NCBI GenBank assembly: GCA_001600175.1
Contig: BCJC01000002.1
Location: 434,001 to 498,000 of the forward strand
Direction of reading: 5' to 3'
From: Erythrobasidium yunnanense
Taxonomy: Eukaryota; Basidiomycota; Cystobasidiomycetes; Erythrobasidiales; Erythrobasidiaceae
Length of the DNA: 64,000 nt
Position numbers and translations under genes: made by a program. Under the pieces are notes generated by a model. The model did no database searches, had not been told where the DNA came from, and worked only from the letters and a program-made list of their open reading frames with translations. Below, piece after piece: positions 50,260 through 62,622 of this stretch (position 1 is the stretch's first letter; every line of letters starts with the position of its first letter).

Positions 50260-51447
50260 ATGAAGTCTAAATCTGCAAAGAAGGCAGCTTCAAAGACCTT
50301 CAACAAACTACAACAGAGTGCTAAACAAGCTGCAATTGAGAAGCAACGAAGTCTGGCTGCATCAGCTCCGACAGCAGCGAAACAAGCCAAAGGAAAGGGC
50401 AAAGCAGCTGCAGCAACGACAACAAAGCCTAGAGCTGTCTACAATCCATATCGAGATGGTGAATCTGTGCTGTTTGTCGGCGAAGCAAACTTCTCGTTTG
50501 CGAAGAGCTGGGCTGCTCGATATCCCAATTCTGCGAAAGTCTCGATAGCGACAAGCTATGATAGCGAAGACGATGCAGGCAAGAAGTACTCAGACCTACA
50601 AGAGAACGTAGATGCTGTGTGTGTCTGCTAATTCGTGCGAGAGTAAGGAATGATGCTTATTCGGCTACTTACAGCTCCGCGAAATGGGCGTGACTGTGCT
50701 GTTCGATATAGACGCGCAGAAGCTTGAGAAGAACAAGCAGCTCAAGAATCGCATGAAGATCAACGCCATGCGCTTCGATAAGATGTACGCCAATTGACTT
50801 GCAAGTTACGATCCTTATTGACATCCGGTGTTTAGCGTCTTCAACTTCCCTCACGTCGGAGTAGGCGAGAAGGATGAGAGTAGGAATGTACGCCTCAATC
50901 AGATCCTGCTCTTGCGGTTTCTCAAGAGCGCAAAGGCCTTTCTTAAGGAAGAAGATGCCGTGCTTGCTGGCTTGAAGCGGAAGCACCCTTCGCAAGGCGG
51001 TACGAGTGCAGGAAAGCGTAGAAAGATGGATCAAGAGGAGGAAGAGCTGCCGAGTGATCCTGAAACGGATGCAGAGGAAGAAGCCGCCAGTTCAGGTTTC
51101 GGGACTGTCCTCATCACGCTCTTCACCTGCAAGCCATACAATCTATGGTCTCTACCGTGAGTGCGCTCCTCTTTAGATTGCTGTCTCTTGCTGAAAGTGC
51201 AACCAGATCACTTGCGAAGAACGGACCGCAGCTGGGCTCTGAGCTTCTACCCTTCCCCGAGTCCCGCGATGCAGTCGACACGCAACCCAAATACGTCGTA
51301 GAAAGAAGTTTCGCCTTTGATAAAGCAGAATGGCCAGGATACGATCATCGTCGAACGATAGGTCATAAATCCGGGAATGAGAGCTTGCTGGACCGAGAAC
51401 ATGCTGGTGCACGGACGTGGGAGTTACGTATAGCTCCTGATGCGTAG
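50260..51447 (+). CDS. BMT5: 25S rRNA uridine-N3-methyltransferase-like protein (BMT5 family)
   Basis: This is an S-adenosylmethionine-dependent enzyme of the DUF2431 family; yeast Bmt5 methylates U2634 of 25S rRNA. A Lys/Ala-rich N-terminus (MKSKSAKKAASKTFNKLQQS) precedes the diagnostic SAM site GESVLFVGEANFSFAKSWAA, followed by ATSYDSEDDAGKKY and LQENVDAV. A spliced exon gives LREMGVTVLFDIDAQKLEKN, and then FSVFNFPHVGVGEKDE with the family FxFPHxG motif. An acidic/basic insert (KRRKMDQEEEELPSDPETD) precedes the C-terminal GFGTVLITLFTCKPYNLWSL and the terminal YVVERSFAFDKAEWPGYDHR. The loop has GEAN where many members have GEGN. Three or four introns. Nucleolar action is expected. Confidence 0.9.
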
Positions 51448-51674
51448 ATGGTGGATGCATGATGCGTTGTGCGAAGTTGGGCTAGCGATGTTATTGTTCT
51501 AAGAATGAATAGGAGATGTCTCGCTCTCTTCGACTCCGGCCATCGTTGCTCTCATATACCAAATGATTTCGCTTCAGTAGCTTGATCATCTGAACATCTC
51601 CTCAAGCTGCTCTCGTAAGCGCTGTTCGGTACAGCTGGAGACGATAGAAAGAGTCGAGTAGCGAGTCGCCAAGA

Positions 51675-54600
51675 ATGGCACCTCAGGAAGAAGCTGCGTC
51701 GCCGAAGAAGAAGGCTGCACCAGCGAAGATATCGAACATCATCGAGATCTTTGACAGTGACGAAGACATCCCTGGCGAAGCGGTAGCTGGTCCTTCTTCT
51801 TCGAGAGCTGGTCCTCAAGTCAAGAATGTGTGTCGCGCTGCGATACTCAGAGCCTTTCCAGGTGGTAGCTGACTCTTTGACTATTCCAGTCTCCTAGTAC
51901 TCAGGTATACGTGGTGGTAGACTTCCAAGCCGTCTAAGCTGTACTGACCTTCGATAACCGGATGAACAGGCTACCTCCTCCAAGTCGCCGCGAAAGAAGC
52001 ACGATTTCAAGACCCCTACTAAGCCTCAAGCAGTCTCAGGCGCCTTGAATTATGAGATAGTCGACCTCACATGCGACAGCTCTCCGGAAGAAAGCTATCG
52101 AGGTTATGCTTCGCAGGCCATCCTGAACAACAAAAAGGACAGCGATGATGAGGTTGAGATGATCATTCGCAATTCTGCACCGAGAAGGCGAGCCAGGCCT
52201 TCTGTAATCGATAGGACGGCGGAAGAGATCGCACAGCGTGACCTGCGTATAGGGGACCTCAAGCCACACATATCCATCTCTGCGGCGATACCAGACATCT
52301 CATCCCTAGCTCCGCTGCCACCTTCTCCCTCACCTTCGCCTGCGAGGATGCCCTTACCGCCTTCCCCTCTACCCACAACATCTATAGCAGCCGAAGATGA
52401 AGAAGACCCAGACGCAACTATCACCTCCATCACCTTCGACAGCAATATAGATCAGTTCGAGAACACGGCAGATTTACCTGAAGTAGAGCGCTCCCCCTCA
52501 GTGGAATACGAGCCGTACGATCCGCCGCCGGTCGACTACGAAGAAGGCGCCTCCTTCATATCAGAAGCAACAGTCGTTTCAAATGGTGGTGCTGCTCCTC
52601 TTCTCCCTTCCTTGCTTCCTATCGCACCTACTCAAGCCGCAGAGCCTCCTTCTTGGGAAGAGCTGCGGAATTTCGACTTCAACGCACATTTCGAGAAGCT
52701 CAAGCAGGCCAGAATAGCACAAGATGCTATAGAGATGAAGAATCAGAGAGCTTCGGCAATGTCGGTACACGCATCTTTGCCAAGTGCGCATATACATGCG
52801 CCGAGTAGTAGTAGCGAAGAAAGCGACACTGAAGGGAACGCGATGGAGGTCGATGCACCGGAGCTGCTCTTCACAGATGCAGAAGCTCGCAGCCACAGTC
52901 CCTACAATACTCTGAACACTCCTCCTCCGCATACTCGCGAAACGTCAGCCGAAAAGGACAGGAAGAAGCATAGAAAGCGCATACGCGAGCATGCTTATCG
53001 GGTACGTCAAATTTCAACGATACTGACAATGGTATTGAGTTTTTTTCGCCAGCCTCACCCCGTAGGCTACCAGCACCGAGGAGCGATAGAGTGGACGGGG
53101 CCGGAGCGCGGGGACGAGCTAAATAGGCTGGGATTTGACAGGTGTGTTGCAGGCTTTCACGTCTCCCGAGCAATATTGTGCTGACTATTCGCTGTGGTGT
53201 CAGGCATCTAAATATGAAGTACCCTGATCCATATCGCAACAATCGCACCTGGTTCGAAGACTTCATTAACGATCGAATCATTCAAGAAGAGCCCTTCGCC
53301 CCTCGCATCCAAATACACGATAGATCCCTTCCGGCCCCGAAATCGAAAAAGAAGAAGGCGAAAGAAGAGGAAACGAAGAGGGCGCCTCCTCCTAGCCATC
53401 CTCCCGTTGAGTATTTCTACACTAGTCGAATAGTATAGTACGTCCATCTTCCGTGTGCAACCCTCGGCCGAGCTTATTCTATCTGCCTTTCTTCAGTCGC
53501 ACTGGCGTCCCAGATCCAGTCAAGTTCGTAGCATGTGACTGCACGGACGGCTGTGGACCCGGTTGCAAATGCTATCAAAGACAGCAAGAGCTGATCAGAA
53601 ACCTGCATACCGATGCCAAGGTCCCAGCACCTTCCTCCTTCGCCTACGATGAGCAAGGTTCTCTCGTACTTCCACATCCTTATCCTGTATGGGAGTGCAA
53701 TGTTTGTTGGATTGTCGCCGTCTGCCGAGCTATGTAGCCAAGCTGATACAGCCTTTCTCGCAGTCACATTGTGGATGCCCTCAAGACGTAAGCGACCTCA
53801 CCTGGACCCCCCGCTCAAGCTGACTCTTACGTAGTGTCGTAACCGCAATGTCGGCAACGGACGGCGCGTGAAGCTTGATATTGTGAAGACACAGCGCAAA
53901 GGTAAGCTGGATCATATAATTGGATCGACCACTGCTGATTGAGACCTTAACAGGCTGGGGTACGGCAACCAATGCTGAAACGATGCAACACCGTGACTGA
54001 CGTTTTATCGCAGGCATTGAAGCAGGCCAGAACATCCCCAAAGGCACGTTTCTCTGCCTGTATGGTGGTGAGATGATTACGGCCTCCGCAGCCAAGTGAG
54101 TACAACGACCCAATAGCAGGTAGGTGCCTAACAGCTATCCTTAGGGAACGCGAGATACAAAATGACCTGGAGGATCCGCCTCGGTCGTACCTCTTCGACG
54201 TAGACTCACAATGGCTGCGGTGAGAATCATATCCATGTATGAACACAGCAGGTACTGACTAGGCTGAAAACAGCAACCACGATGGAGGAGCCACGCTAGA
54301 CAAAGATGGCTTTGTTGCTATCGGAACGACCTGGGGCAAGAACGGTCGACCGCCATCACCGAAGAAACTGCGGAACCAGCTCATGACGGAGGAGCAGGAG
54401 CAAGCTGAAGAAGATGGCGTGAAGGCTCTGTAAGCTTGATTGTCTAAAGATGCATGCATTGCTTACCACATATCTCTCAGATACGTGATTGATGCTCGGC
54501 ATTTCGTAGGTTGACTACACCCGTGTTCCCGAAGATACGCTCACATCATTCGCAGGGCAACCTAGCTCGGTATTTCAATCATGTGGGGAAAGTTACGCAG

Positions 54601-55090
54601 GTGATAGCGTACTCTGCTAAGTTTTGCCTAGGCATGCGACCCGAATGCTGTTCTCCGATCGGTCTTCGTTGACGACCAGGATGTGTGGAAGCCTCTACTC
54701 TGTATCTTTGCAAGGCGCAATATCCCGCAAGGCGAAGAGATTACGTAGGTCCTCTTCTTTTTCATTCTCAGGATGAGCTAAAAGAGGCATACGCAGAATC
54801 TCGTACAAGGGTTTACGGGAAGAGGACACAAATCTGGAACGCTGCACAGTCAGCGAGCCCTCACCTCCGCCAACAAAGAAAGGCAAGAAACGGAAGAGGA
54901 AGAAGGGCTCTCGTACGGAGAAACAGGTAGGGAAGGCTAGAAGCGGAGAAATGCAAGGCGCGGTCGACACGTTGTGTCAATGCGAGAGCGAGTGCTGCGA
55001 CGGAAGTGAGTGATTCTGCAGCATGCGTCCGCTCGACATGCTGAAGATTTCATAGGTATATTCACCTGGAGAGACGAAGAGGACGAATGA
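51675..55090 (+). CDS. SUV39/Clr4-type histone H3K9 methyltransferase
   Basis: This SET-domain enzyme is expected to methylate histone H3 lysine 9 and build heterochromatin. The start MAPQEEAASPKKKAAPAKIS opens a long, disordered N-terminal half with two SUMO-interaction-like motifs (IIEIFDSDED and EIVDLTCDSSPEE) and no visible chromodomain. The pre-SET zinc cluster runs FVACDCTDGCGPGCKCYQRQ to WECN, spliced to SHCGCPQDCRNRNVGNGRR. The SET core has KGWGIEAGQNIPKGTFLCLY and YLFDVDS, a roughly 70-residue charged insert, YVIDARHFGNLARYF, then NH spliced to ACDPNAV, and GEEITISY. The post-SET CQCESECC is followed by the spliced end DEEDE. Pre-SET, SET and post-SET in order define the SUV39 family. 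About 10 introns. It converges on the RdRP gene. Confidence 0.93.
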
Positions 55091-55229
55091 GCGCAGAAAT
55101 AACGAGGTTGCAATAGATACAGATGATGTGAAGGTAATAAATAATAGGTATCGTAAATATGCACAACGAAGTTAGCTATACAACGTCATTTAATACCCAT
55201 TTTCCGTTTCCTGTTTGTACGATAGCGAC
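55091..55229. other. Short convergent 3' region, SET methyltransferase and RdRP
   Basis: Only 139 bases lie between the two stop codons. The polyadenylation regions of the opposing genes probably overlap, which could make double-stranded RNA; this is inference. Confidence 0.5.
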
Positions 55230-58200
55230 TTAGCTTTCGTCTGTTTCGATAGTATAGGTGTTTCCCCAGGCAACTCCTTCGCCACCTTCGTTCTCGTCGA
55301 TGAATGCTCGACCTGTAGCATCGGCCGCTGACAATTCGCCTTCTCCTCGATAGTCTTCCAACAAGCTTGGGCCAATCAGGTTGCTGCTTGTAGAGATGAT
55401 AGGCTCGAAAGGCTGATCTCCTGTATAGTCGAAAGCAGCGGCCACGACACCGCTAGCTTGCTGGAGATCCTTCATGAGCGCCAGGATGAACAGCGCCGAT
55501 CTGATTGCTATACAGCCGAAAGTCTGGGCGCCAAAGTTGCCGCCTTGCGAAACAGCGACTCGCAAAGCTGCTAAGACCCTGTTTGTCCATTCTTGCGGTC
55601 GGAGTCTGCCATCATTTCCTTCGAGTCTAAACAGAACATTGTCGATAAGCTCCTTGCATTGTAAGTTGATTCGCTGAATGAGTTCTTGTTTGGTCTTTGT
55701 AGGAAGAGCGCCATGTAGGATAGTGCCAGTAAAGAGCTCGTGCTCTGAAAGGGGATGCCCAGCGTTCATGGTATTCGAGTATGCGATGTGCTTTAAGTCG
55801 GAGGCGAAAGTATGCATAGCGTACCAAGCGCTATCTCGATCATTGATATCCGTCGGCTGATCCGTCGTCTCTAAACCGCATGCTTCGAATTCCTCGATCA
55901 ATGCCATAAGGACATGATCGTCTTCTCCGCCTGCTACATACTGAGCATCGAGATCGGGGGCATCCTTCAGGATCTGATTGTCTTCCTCCCGACTGGACAA
56001 GCGGATTGCGCGATAGAGGACCCCGAGGACCTTCTTGCTATGGTAGATGAGTGCTTCTTCTTCAGCATCGATGTTCGACCAGGTTTGCTCGTGAGCCATA
56101 AAGTCAGGTCTATGTGGAAATAGCGGTCTAGGCATCTCTCGAAGGTCGATAGATTGCCCACTTTTGGGTGCTGCGAAAATTGGTTAGAACAGCGTGGAAC
56201 GCGGAGACATGCGCTTACCATCCACAGCGATAGTCTGCAGCTCAGCCAGTTTCTTGCATGATGGATGTCTGGTGCCGCAAGGCGGACCAAAGCCGCTAGG
56301 TGCCTGGTCTGCAATCAGAAGATGCTGCAGAGCTGATCAGCCTTTTCCCGTAGGGGTCGCTGAGGTCAACGCTCACGCGGCTTGCGACTTGACCGAGCAT
56401 ATCGTTACGGAAGAAGCTCACGACGAAGTCGATCACATCATCGATAGTGCAGTCTCGGTCAAGCTTGACTGGCGTCTTTGGCTTATGAACCATTGCTGCT
56501 TCTGTTTGTTTCGGGAATAGCCTTGTATCGTAGATGACACTGATCAGATCTCCATCCATGTCTCCGCGGGATAGCGAATTGAGCAGCGAGTTTTGTCCAT
56601 GAATGGAGAAGATGACGGTATTTGGTAAGTGCTTGAACCGTTCAGCACCAGGTGGAGGTGTTCCGACAGCATGAGCGAATTGAACATCTCCGACATCGAC
56701 AGTCGGAGCTCGAATAAGAAGCACGCGGCCTTTAATGATCTGCGGGTTCTCTCCCGGATTCTGTCGGAGAGTGTAGATTTCTCCCTATACCTCAATCAGC
56801 GCCTGGTCGGTCATCTACGTGAGGGGCCGTACCTCTTTCAATGTACCAGACTCGTCTGCGATGGCCACTCCTACATGTGCATCGGGGACAGGGATGCGTG
56901 CTTTGAGCTTCAGCATACGTAGGATGTGTACCTCAGCGAACTCTAGAGATTCTGCAATGAACTTGCTCAAGGCTCCACCTTCTCGGAAAGGAGCAATCTT
57001 GTTTGTCCTCAGTAGAGCTCCAATGTTTTCTACCAAATCGGTGATAGCGAAGGGTCCTCCCAGACCATGCAGTGTAAGCTGTCTTCTAGTCTCTCGGACA
57101 TAGAGCTTGAGCTGTTCAGCCTTGATGACAGCATCCTTCAGAAGAAGCTTGAAGACATCCGGTTTTACTTGTAGATCTTCAAGCACTTTGATGAGAGGGC
57201 GGTTGAGGAACATGTTGATGTGTCTAACGAACGAGTATGCAATTTCCAGCGCTGTAGACTGCGGAGCATCGAACTTCTGCTGAGACGGTCTGACGCAGCT
57301 ATGGGTCACACTCCTTCAGCGTCAAGCACGGACTGATGCTGCAAGGAACTTACATGACCTCGCCTTGCAGTTCTGAATCGACTGTAAGAACACCCTTGTA
57401 TCCTCCCAAACGGAATTGGAAGGCACTAGGGAGCGCAGCTGTGACTTCCACATTGTTGAACAGTGCCTTCCAGACTTTCTTTGCAAGATCAATGGAGATC
57501 TTGCCTACTCCATCTGTAAAGCAGACCATCTCTCCACGCGAGTCAAGCCTTTCTACATCTTTAATAGGAATGATCTGTTCAGGCTTTAAGACGATAGAAG
57601 GGTCGGTTGCAGTGAATGCCTGAGCCATTCTTGCACCGTATCTTGCAGGTTGACGAATAACTTGGCTAAAGTCTCCGAGGTTTTGGCGAATAAAATCGGC
57701 ATCGACCATCTGGCCTTCCCATTCGAAGGGCGTGCAAAACCATGTCGAGCGGTTTCGAAGAGAAGACATGCTATAGCCGAGAAAGTTGTATTGTCTGGTA
57801 GTCTATCTCATCAGTATAGGCCTTATTTGCTTGTAGCGTATACGCACCGCCCTGCAAGGTTGATCTTCCTTCGGAGAATCTCGCCTACTCTCGCCTCAAG
57901 GAATTCTACCCAGTCGATATCGGTCGACTAAGATGCCCAGCATTAGTAGTGCCGATATTACAAAAGTCGATCGAAATTAGCCTACCCAGCGATACATTGC
58001 CTTGTCTTCGTCCATGAATGCGACTCGGATGAAGTGGTCATGATGGCCATATTTACTATGCAACTAAATCAGACTTTGGAAGAAAAATTACTGTGAATGC
58101 ACTACTCACCGAAGCGGTCGATTCGATTGGTCTGGATACGGACCATCTAGAATCATTGAGGTAGGCGTCATTGTCACATGCAAACATTGCATAACCGGAC

Positions 58201-60295
58201 TTTCATAATTCTCCCTCCAATCTACTCTGTGCATTCCACGCTCAACATACTCTTTGAACACTTGTACAAAGCTACGCTTCTGTTCGAGGTAAGTGCTGTC
58301 TTTCTGGAAGTTGACGGTTGTATCTTTGAGTATACCGTCGAGCCAATGGTCTTCCATACGCATGAGCTCCTCCACATATTGATGCAGAATATCAGACGTG
58401 TGAAACGGTCCTTTGGCTTTGAGAACGCCTTCAACGTCCGGGCGGATCTCCAGGATTTCGGCAGGAGTAAGTAGACAATTGCAGAATAGGCGACTGAGCT
58501 GGAAAGCTACAGCTCTGCTGTCAAGACTTCCTAGCCACTTGGTCAGTGCATGTCTCGCTTTCTTGTCGTATAGTCGGCGACGATCGGTTTCCATTTGAAC
58601 TAATTTGGCTGGAGGGCATCCGATGGCGATCAGGAGATCTTGGAAGTCTCCACTTTGAGCATCGCTGTCAAAGACGAAACGTATAGTCCGGGATGTGTGA
58701 GCAGAAACTTCTTGGTGCTTCTCGTCTAAAGCCGGTCGTCTTTGTCTACCGGTATACTGTCGTCGAGCTCCATTTTCGTCGTACTCCGCCTCGGTTATCA
58801 CCTCTTCGAAGGCCGGAGGATATAGTAGGAATAGTGTAACCGCATGTTCATCCTCCAAGTCAGAAGCGACAATGAGGCGTACTGAGGCTCCTCTGATTGC
58901 GAGGATGCTAGTAGACCCAGGAGTGCCTTTAACACCCGCATTATTCAGGTTGAGGCGAAGATTCCTTCTACCATAATCGAAACTGAACTTGGCGTCCTTC
59001 TGCTTGAAAGGGTCTGCTACTCTTATCTGCTTGCTGTATTCCCTCGAGAACAGGCCATCCTTGCAGAGAACGCCAAATTCGAGACGCTCCAACACTAGGC
59101 CGTCTGCCTTTCGATCGTTTTGAGCCTTTTGAGAGCGATTACCTTTCTCTCGATATGGCACCCGATTAAGCCATTCCAATAGACCATCAGGAGGACTTCG
59201 ATCTCCCGCCTCGAAGACTAGAGCTTGACCGTGAGCACGGATGGGAATAGCATTTCGTTGGGCTCGGCCGTGCTTCTCCATAAATTTCTGTGCGTCGGCC
59301 AGCTGTGGAAGTGATAGAAACCTGAAAATGGAGAACAGATCAGTGGCTGTAATACCATGTGCTGGAGCTAACTTACGCGATACCATCATTCTCTTTTCCC
59401 CATGACCCAGCAATCTCACGAGGTCTCGGGACATGTAGCCTAGCGAGCACTGAGACTGAGCTCTTCTATCCATCTACTGCGACAGAACGACTCACCAAAA
59501 GTTGAGCTTCTTGTTCTTGTAGGAAAAGGGAGCACGATGCAAAGTAGCATCGGCTAAGAGGTGCTCCAAATCATCTTTTCGAATCCCTTGAGGTAGATTT
59601 GATATCCGAATCTCAAAGTGTCTCCTGACAGGGCGGATCGGGTAGTTGGCTGGAGGTATCGAGTGCGGGCCAGGCGGTCCGACTCTAGGTCGAGCCGGCA
59701 GCTTTGGATTACGTGTGCTGCTAGACGGATGCTGTTGCTGATTTCTAGGAAGTGTACGGGCTATACGAATAGGATCTGCCACGGTTGCTCTTTGGCTTGC
59801 ATAGGGAGAATCACGCTTTATGGGTCTGGGAACGACACCGGGCTGGACTTCTCTGGCAGCTTGACTGATAGATATACGTGTGAATGCAGAAGATAGATTG
59901 GATGGACCAGCCGATAAGGCAGAAGTAGTTGGAGACGGTGGTCTGGCGCCTGGAAGATGCGGAGGTGCCATATGAGCGAAGCCTCGTGAAGGAGCTTTCA
60001 ATGTTGCATTAGACGATGGCTTCACGCTTTCGTCTGGGTCAGAAGTAGGTGGAGAATCGGTAGCTGTCGCCATTGCTTCATCAAAGCTGGAAAGCCAATC
60101 GTCTTCACTAGATTCGCGGGACTTCGCGTTTCGAGCAGGATGCTGTGCGTTGTGATAGCCATTTGCACCATTCCTTGCTGGTGACTGCTTCTCCATCCTG
60201 AACGACTGATTATGCGAAGCGTTCGGCCCGCTTCCAGCTTCTCCTCCTGTAGACAGCGGCCTGGACGATGAGGAGCTTGAAGAAGAGCGCCGCAT
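55230..60295 (-). CDS. RNA-dependent RNA polymerase (RNAi type)
   Basis: This is a cellular RdRP of the QDE-1/Rdp1 kind, which copies RNA into double strands for Dicer. The start [20 protein letters not shown] leads a disordered N-terminus of about 220 residues. An RRM-like segment follows (HFEIRISNLPQGIRKDDLEH). The central part includes RFVFDSDAQSGDFQDLLIAI and MQCLHVTMTPTSMILDGPYP. The catalytic core has GEMVCFTDGVGKIS and AFQFRLGGYKGVLTVD, and after introns FAITDLVENIGALLR, GRVLLIRAPTVDVGDVQFAH and the active-site SRGDMDGDLISVIY carrying the DxDGD triad. The C-terminus is helical (DRDSAWYAMHTFASDLKHIA). It ends YTIETDES. About nine introns. With roughly 1,450 residues it is of usual size. 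Intact reading and the complete DxDGD loop suggest an active enzyme. Confidence 0.94.
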
Positions 60296-60802
60296 TTGTC
60301 GCCTGCTCTCTCTGCTGACAGGACTTTTGGTTTATCAAGATTGCATGAAGTTGGAGAGAAAGAAGACCGGATGTTCTGAAAATGTTTTGGCTACAACGAC
60401 CGCGCAAAGGGGTATTACGACAAAATGTGAGATTGCAGGCAAATGACTGCTCTGCGCAAAGGAAAATGATCTTCAAGAATTTTAGGTCGTAAAGCCGGCC
60501 TGACACGCGATCCACCTCCGCCTCTCGCTACTGAGGGCCGAGGCGCACACAAGACAAGGGCAGAGAGTCTATCCTACCGCGTCTTGTCACTGCCATGCAG
60601 AATGCTCCGCGTTGACATCGCCCGACAGCATTCCCGCTGAAGAAGTCTGCGCTGCTTGAAGGTACTGCCTATAGTAAGTGTCCATCGGTCATAGCAAGAC
60701 TAGCGTTCGTCCTTCTGATCGAACTTAGGTCATGCAGGAGCCAGCATCGCAGTGTGGATAGAGGGTATGGCTGATGATAGCTTGTTTGGGTCGCAGGCTT
60801 GG
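60296..60802. other. RdRP promoter and helicase 3' flank
   Basis: About 500 bases with no supported gene. The interval lies upstream of the RdRP start and downstream of the helicase stop. Confidence 0.45.
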
Positions 60803-62499
60803 CTAATCAGCTTCACTCGAGTATTGCTGTCCTTCTATTCCCAGTAGCTCCCAGCAGCGCTTGACCCTGTGTTCATCGTGTTTATTGTCGCAGCGGACCA
60901 AGCAGTAGACTGAGCCTTTCCTCCTCTTCCCGCCAGAAGTCAATCTTCCCACTCTTCCAGCTACATGAAGGTATGAATTTGCGTCTTCCGCCAAGCCGGG
61001 AAGGAGGAAGACATGGCTCAGATTTGGAATATCGAGACCGCGTACAGCGTCTACCGAGTGAACATATAGCCGAGGTTCGTCCGATGGCAGATCTTTCCCT
61101 TCGGTGATAGTAGTTGCGGGTACTTCTAGATCTCGCAAAGCGTCCAAAGTCTTGGTGAGAGATTGGCCTGATCCGATGACAAGCAGGCCCGAGACCACTT
61201 CTTCTGTAGCGAAGATCGTTGCAACAGTCTCTACAAGTGCGTCTTGCGCTTCCGTAAGACCACTTGAAAGAGCTGAAGTTTGCGAAGGCAGATCACCAGG
61301 CGGTGAGGATGCATCTTGGCCGACTTTGACGATATAGTGCTGTATCTCTGCTTGAGGCATCCGCTTCTTTCCCTCTACCTGATAAACAGATTCCACACTG
61401 CTGTCGTCTTGACTTGCTTCGCCGATATCTGCATCTCTTTCGAAGTCATACCAGTCCATCTGTTTCCGTGCGCTTTCTCCCTTCTCAGAGCCCAGCCATC
61501 CACTTCTTCGCACCAGCCAGTCTCTGAAGACTGAATTGGCGGTAGCGCTCGTTGCTATGATGCGTCTGTCCATGCTGGCTTCTGGCAGACTAGCCTCTTC
61601 GAGTTGCTTTCTTCGCAATATTGACGGTCGAAGTAGCCTCTCCATCAACGACAGAATCAAAGGAGGATGTAATGCCCATTTTCTGATCTCCTGGCGCGTT
61701 GCGAACCTGCCAGGCGGAGAGATCATCGAGTCGGCTTCGTCTAGCGCGATGATCTGCAGACCGGTCAAGTTGAGGGTGTCGACGACGTCCAAGAGGGCAT
61801 TGGGAGTCGCTACTAGCAAAGAAGTGCTGTCTTTGACTGAGAGATCGCCTGAACCCCGATAGATGGTTTGAGCAGGGGGTAAAGCGGGAGTCCGAGGCTT
61901 CTTGAGGTTCACTTCACCTGGGTCAACGGGGTTTGTGTCTTCAGACTGGTTTTCTGCGCCATTGTTGAGCAATTCTAGCCAATACTCGAACTGTCTTGCC
62001 AGCTCTTTGTGCGGAACAAGCAGAAGCTGCTGAATCGCAGGCAAAACGATCTTCTTCCGGCGCCGATGCTGGCGCTGAGAGAGGAGGCCGAGGAGTAATG
62101 CGAGTGATCTAATTTACAAGCCATGTTAGTTTACTATATGAGCGCTTTGAGCTGGTCTAGCCAACGCACTTGCCAGAGCCAGTCAGATCGCGCAGTATAA
62201 GACTCGGGTCCTTGTTAGTCTTCGCATGTACATTATCCGAAGGTATGAGAGCTTTCAGCAGCGCTTCTTGCGATGCAGTCGGAGTCTTGACATGAGGAAA
62301 GGATCGCTGAAGAGCGTTGAGCAAGATAGGAGGCAGGCCAAGATCCTAAGGGTGGAAGGTAGATCAATGAAGTGCTTTCGGATGTGTCGTTCAAGCTGAC
62401 AGCGAAGGTGCGCGAAGAGGTTGCATAAAATCTTGCGATAGCCGAACGAGTACGTAGGGTTCTAGCTTGGGATAGACACTGCTTGCAGCATGATAACAT
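60803..62499 (-). CDS. Mitochondrial DEAD-box RNA helicase (Mrh4-like)
   Basis: The start at 62499 (MLSCCKQCLSQARTLRTRSA, then IARFYATSSRTF) gives a clear mitochondrial leader. After an intron, DLGLPPILLNALQRSFPHVK and PTASQEALLKALIPSDN supply the Q-motif region. The Walker A is LRDLTGSGKS, split by an intron at GK/S. Then come LLLVPHKELARQFEYWL, LLVATPNALLDVVDTL, DEAD (IIALDEADSMISPP), SAT (RIIATSATANSVF), VDAVRGLDIPNLSHVFLLPG and HVAGRVGRLTSGG. The last motifs differ from the usual HRxGRxxR by having HVAGRVGR, as seen in Mrh4-type proteins of the mitochondrial ribosome assembly pathway. The assignment to Mrh4 rather than another mitochondrial helicase is likely but not certain. It is divergent from the transporter gene. 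Confidence 0.85.
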
Positions 62500-62622
62500 C
62501 AAGGTAAAGGACTGAATGAGCCAGCTCAGACCGAAAACGGAGTAACCTCGCGGTGCAGAAGCAACCGACGCTTTCGACCTGACCGCATCATGTCGCCAAA
62601 ATACTGATACAACCGCGTCTAA
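62500..62622. promoter_or_regulatory. Bidirectional promoter, helicase and nucleotide-sugar transporter
   Basis: 123 bases separate two divergent starts. No specific element is recognised. Confidence 0.4.

Noticed and set aside
55230-60295. RdRP as an integrated RNA-virus polymerase
   Set aside because: It has the cellular DxDGD type active site and a spliced, full-length host gene structure, unlike viral GDD polymerases.
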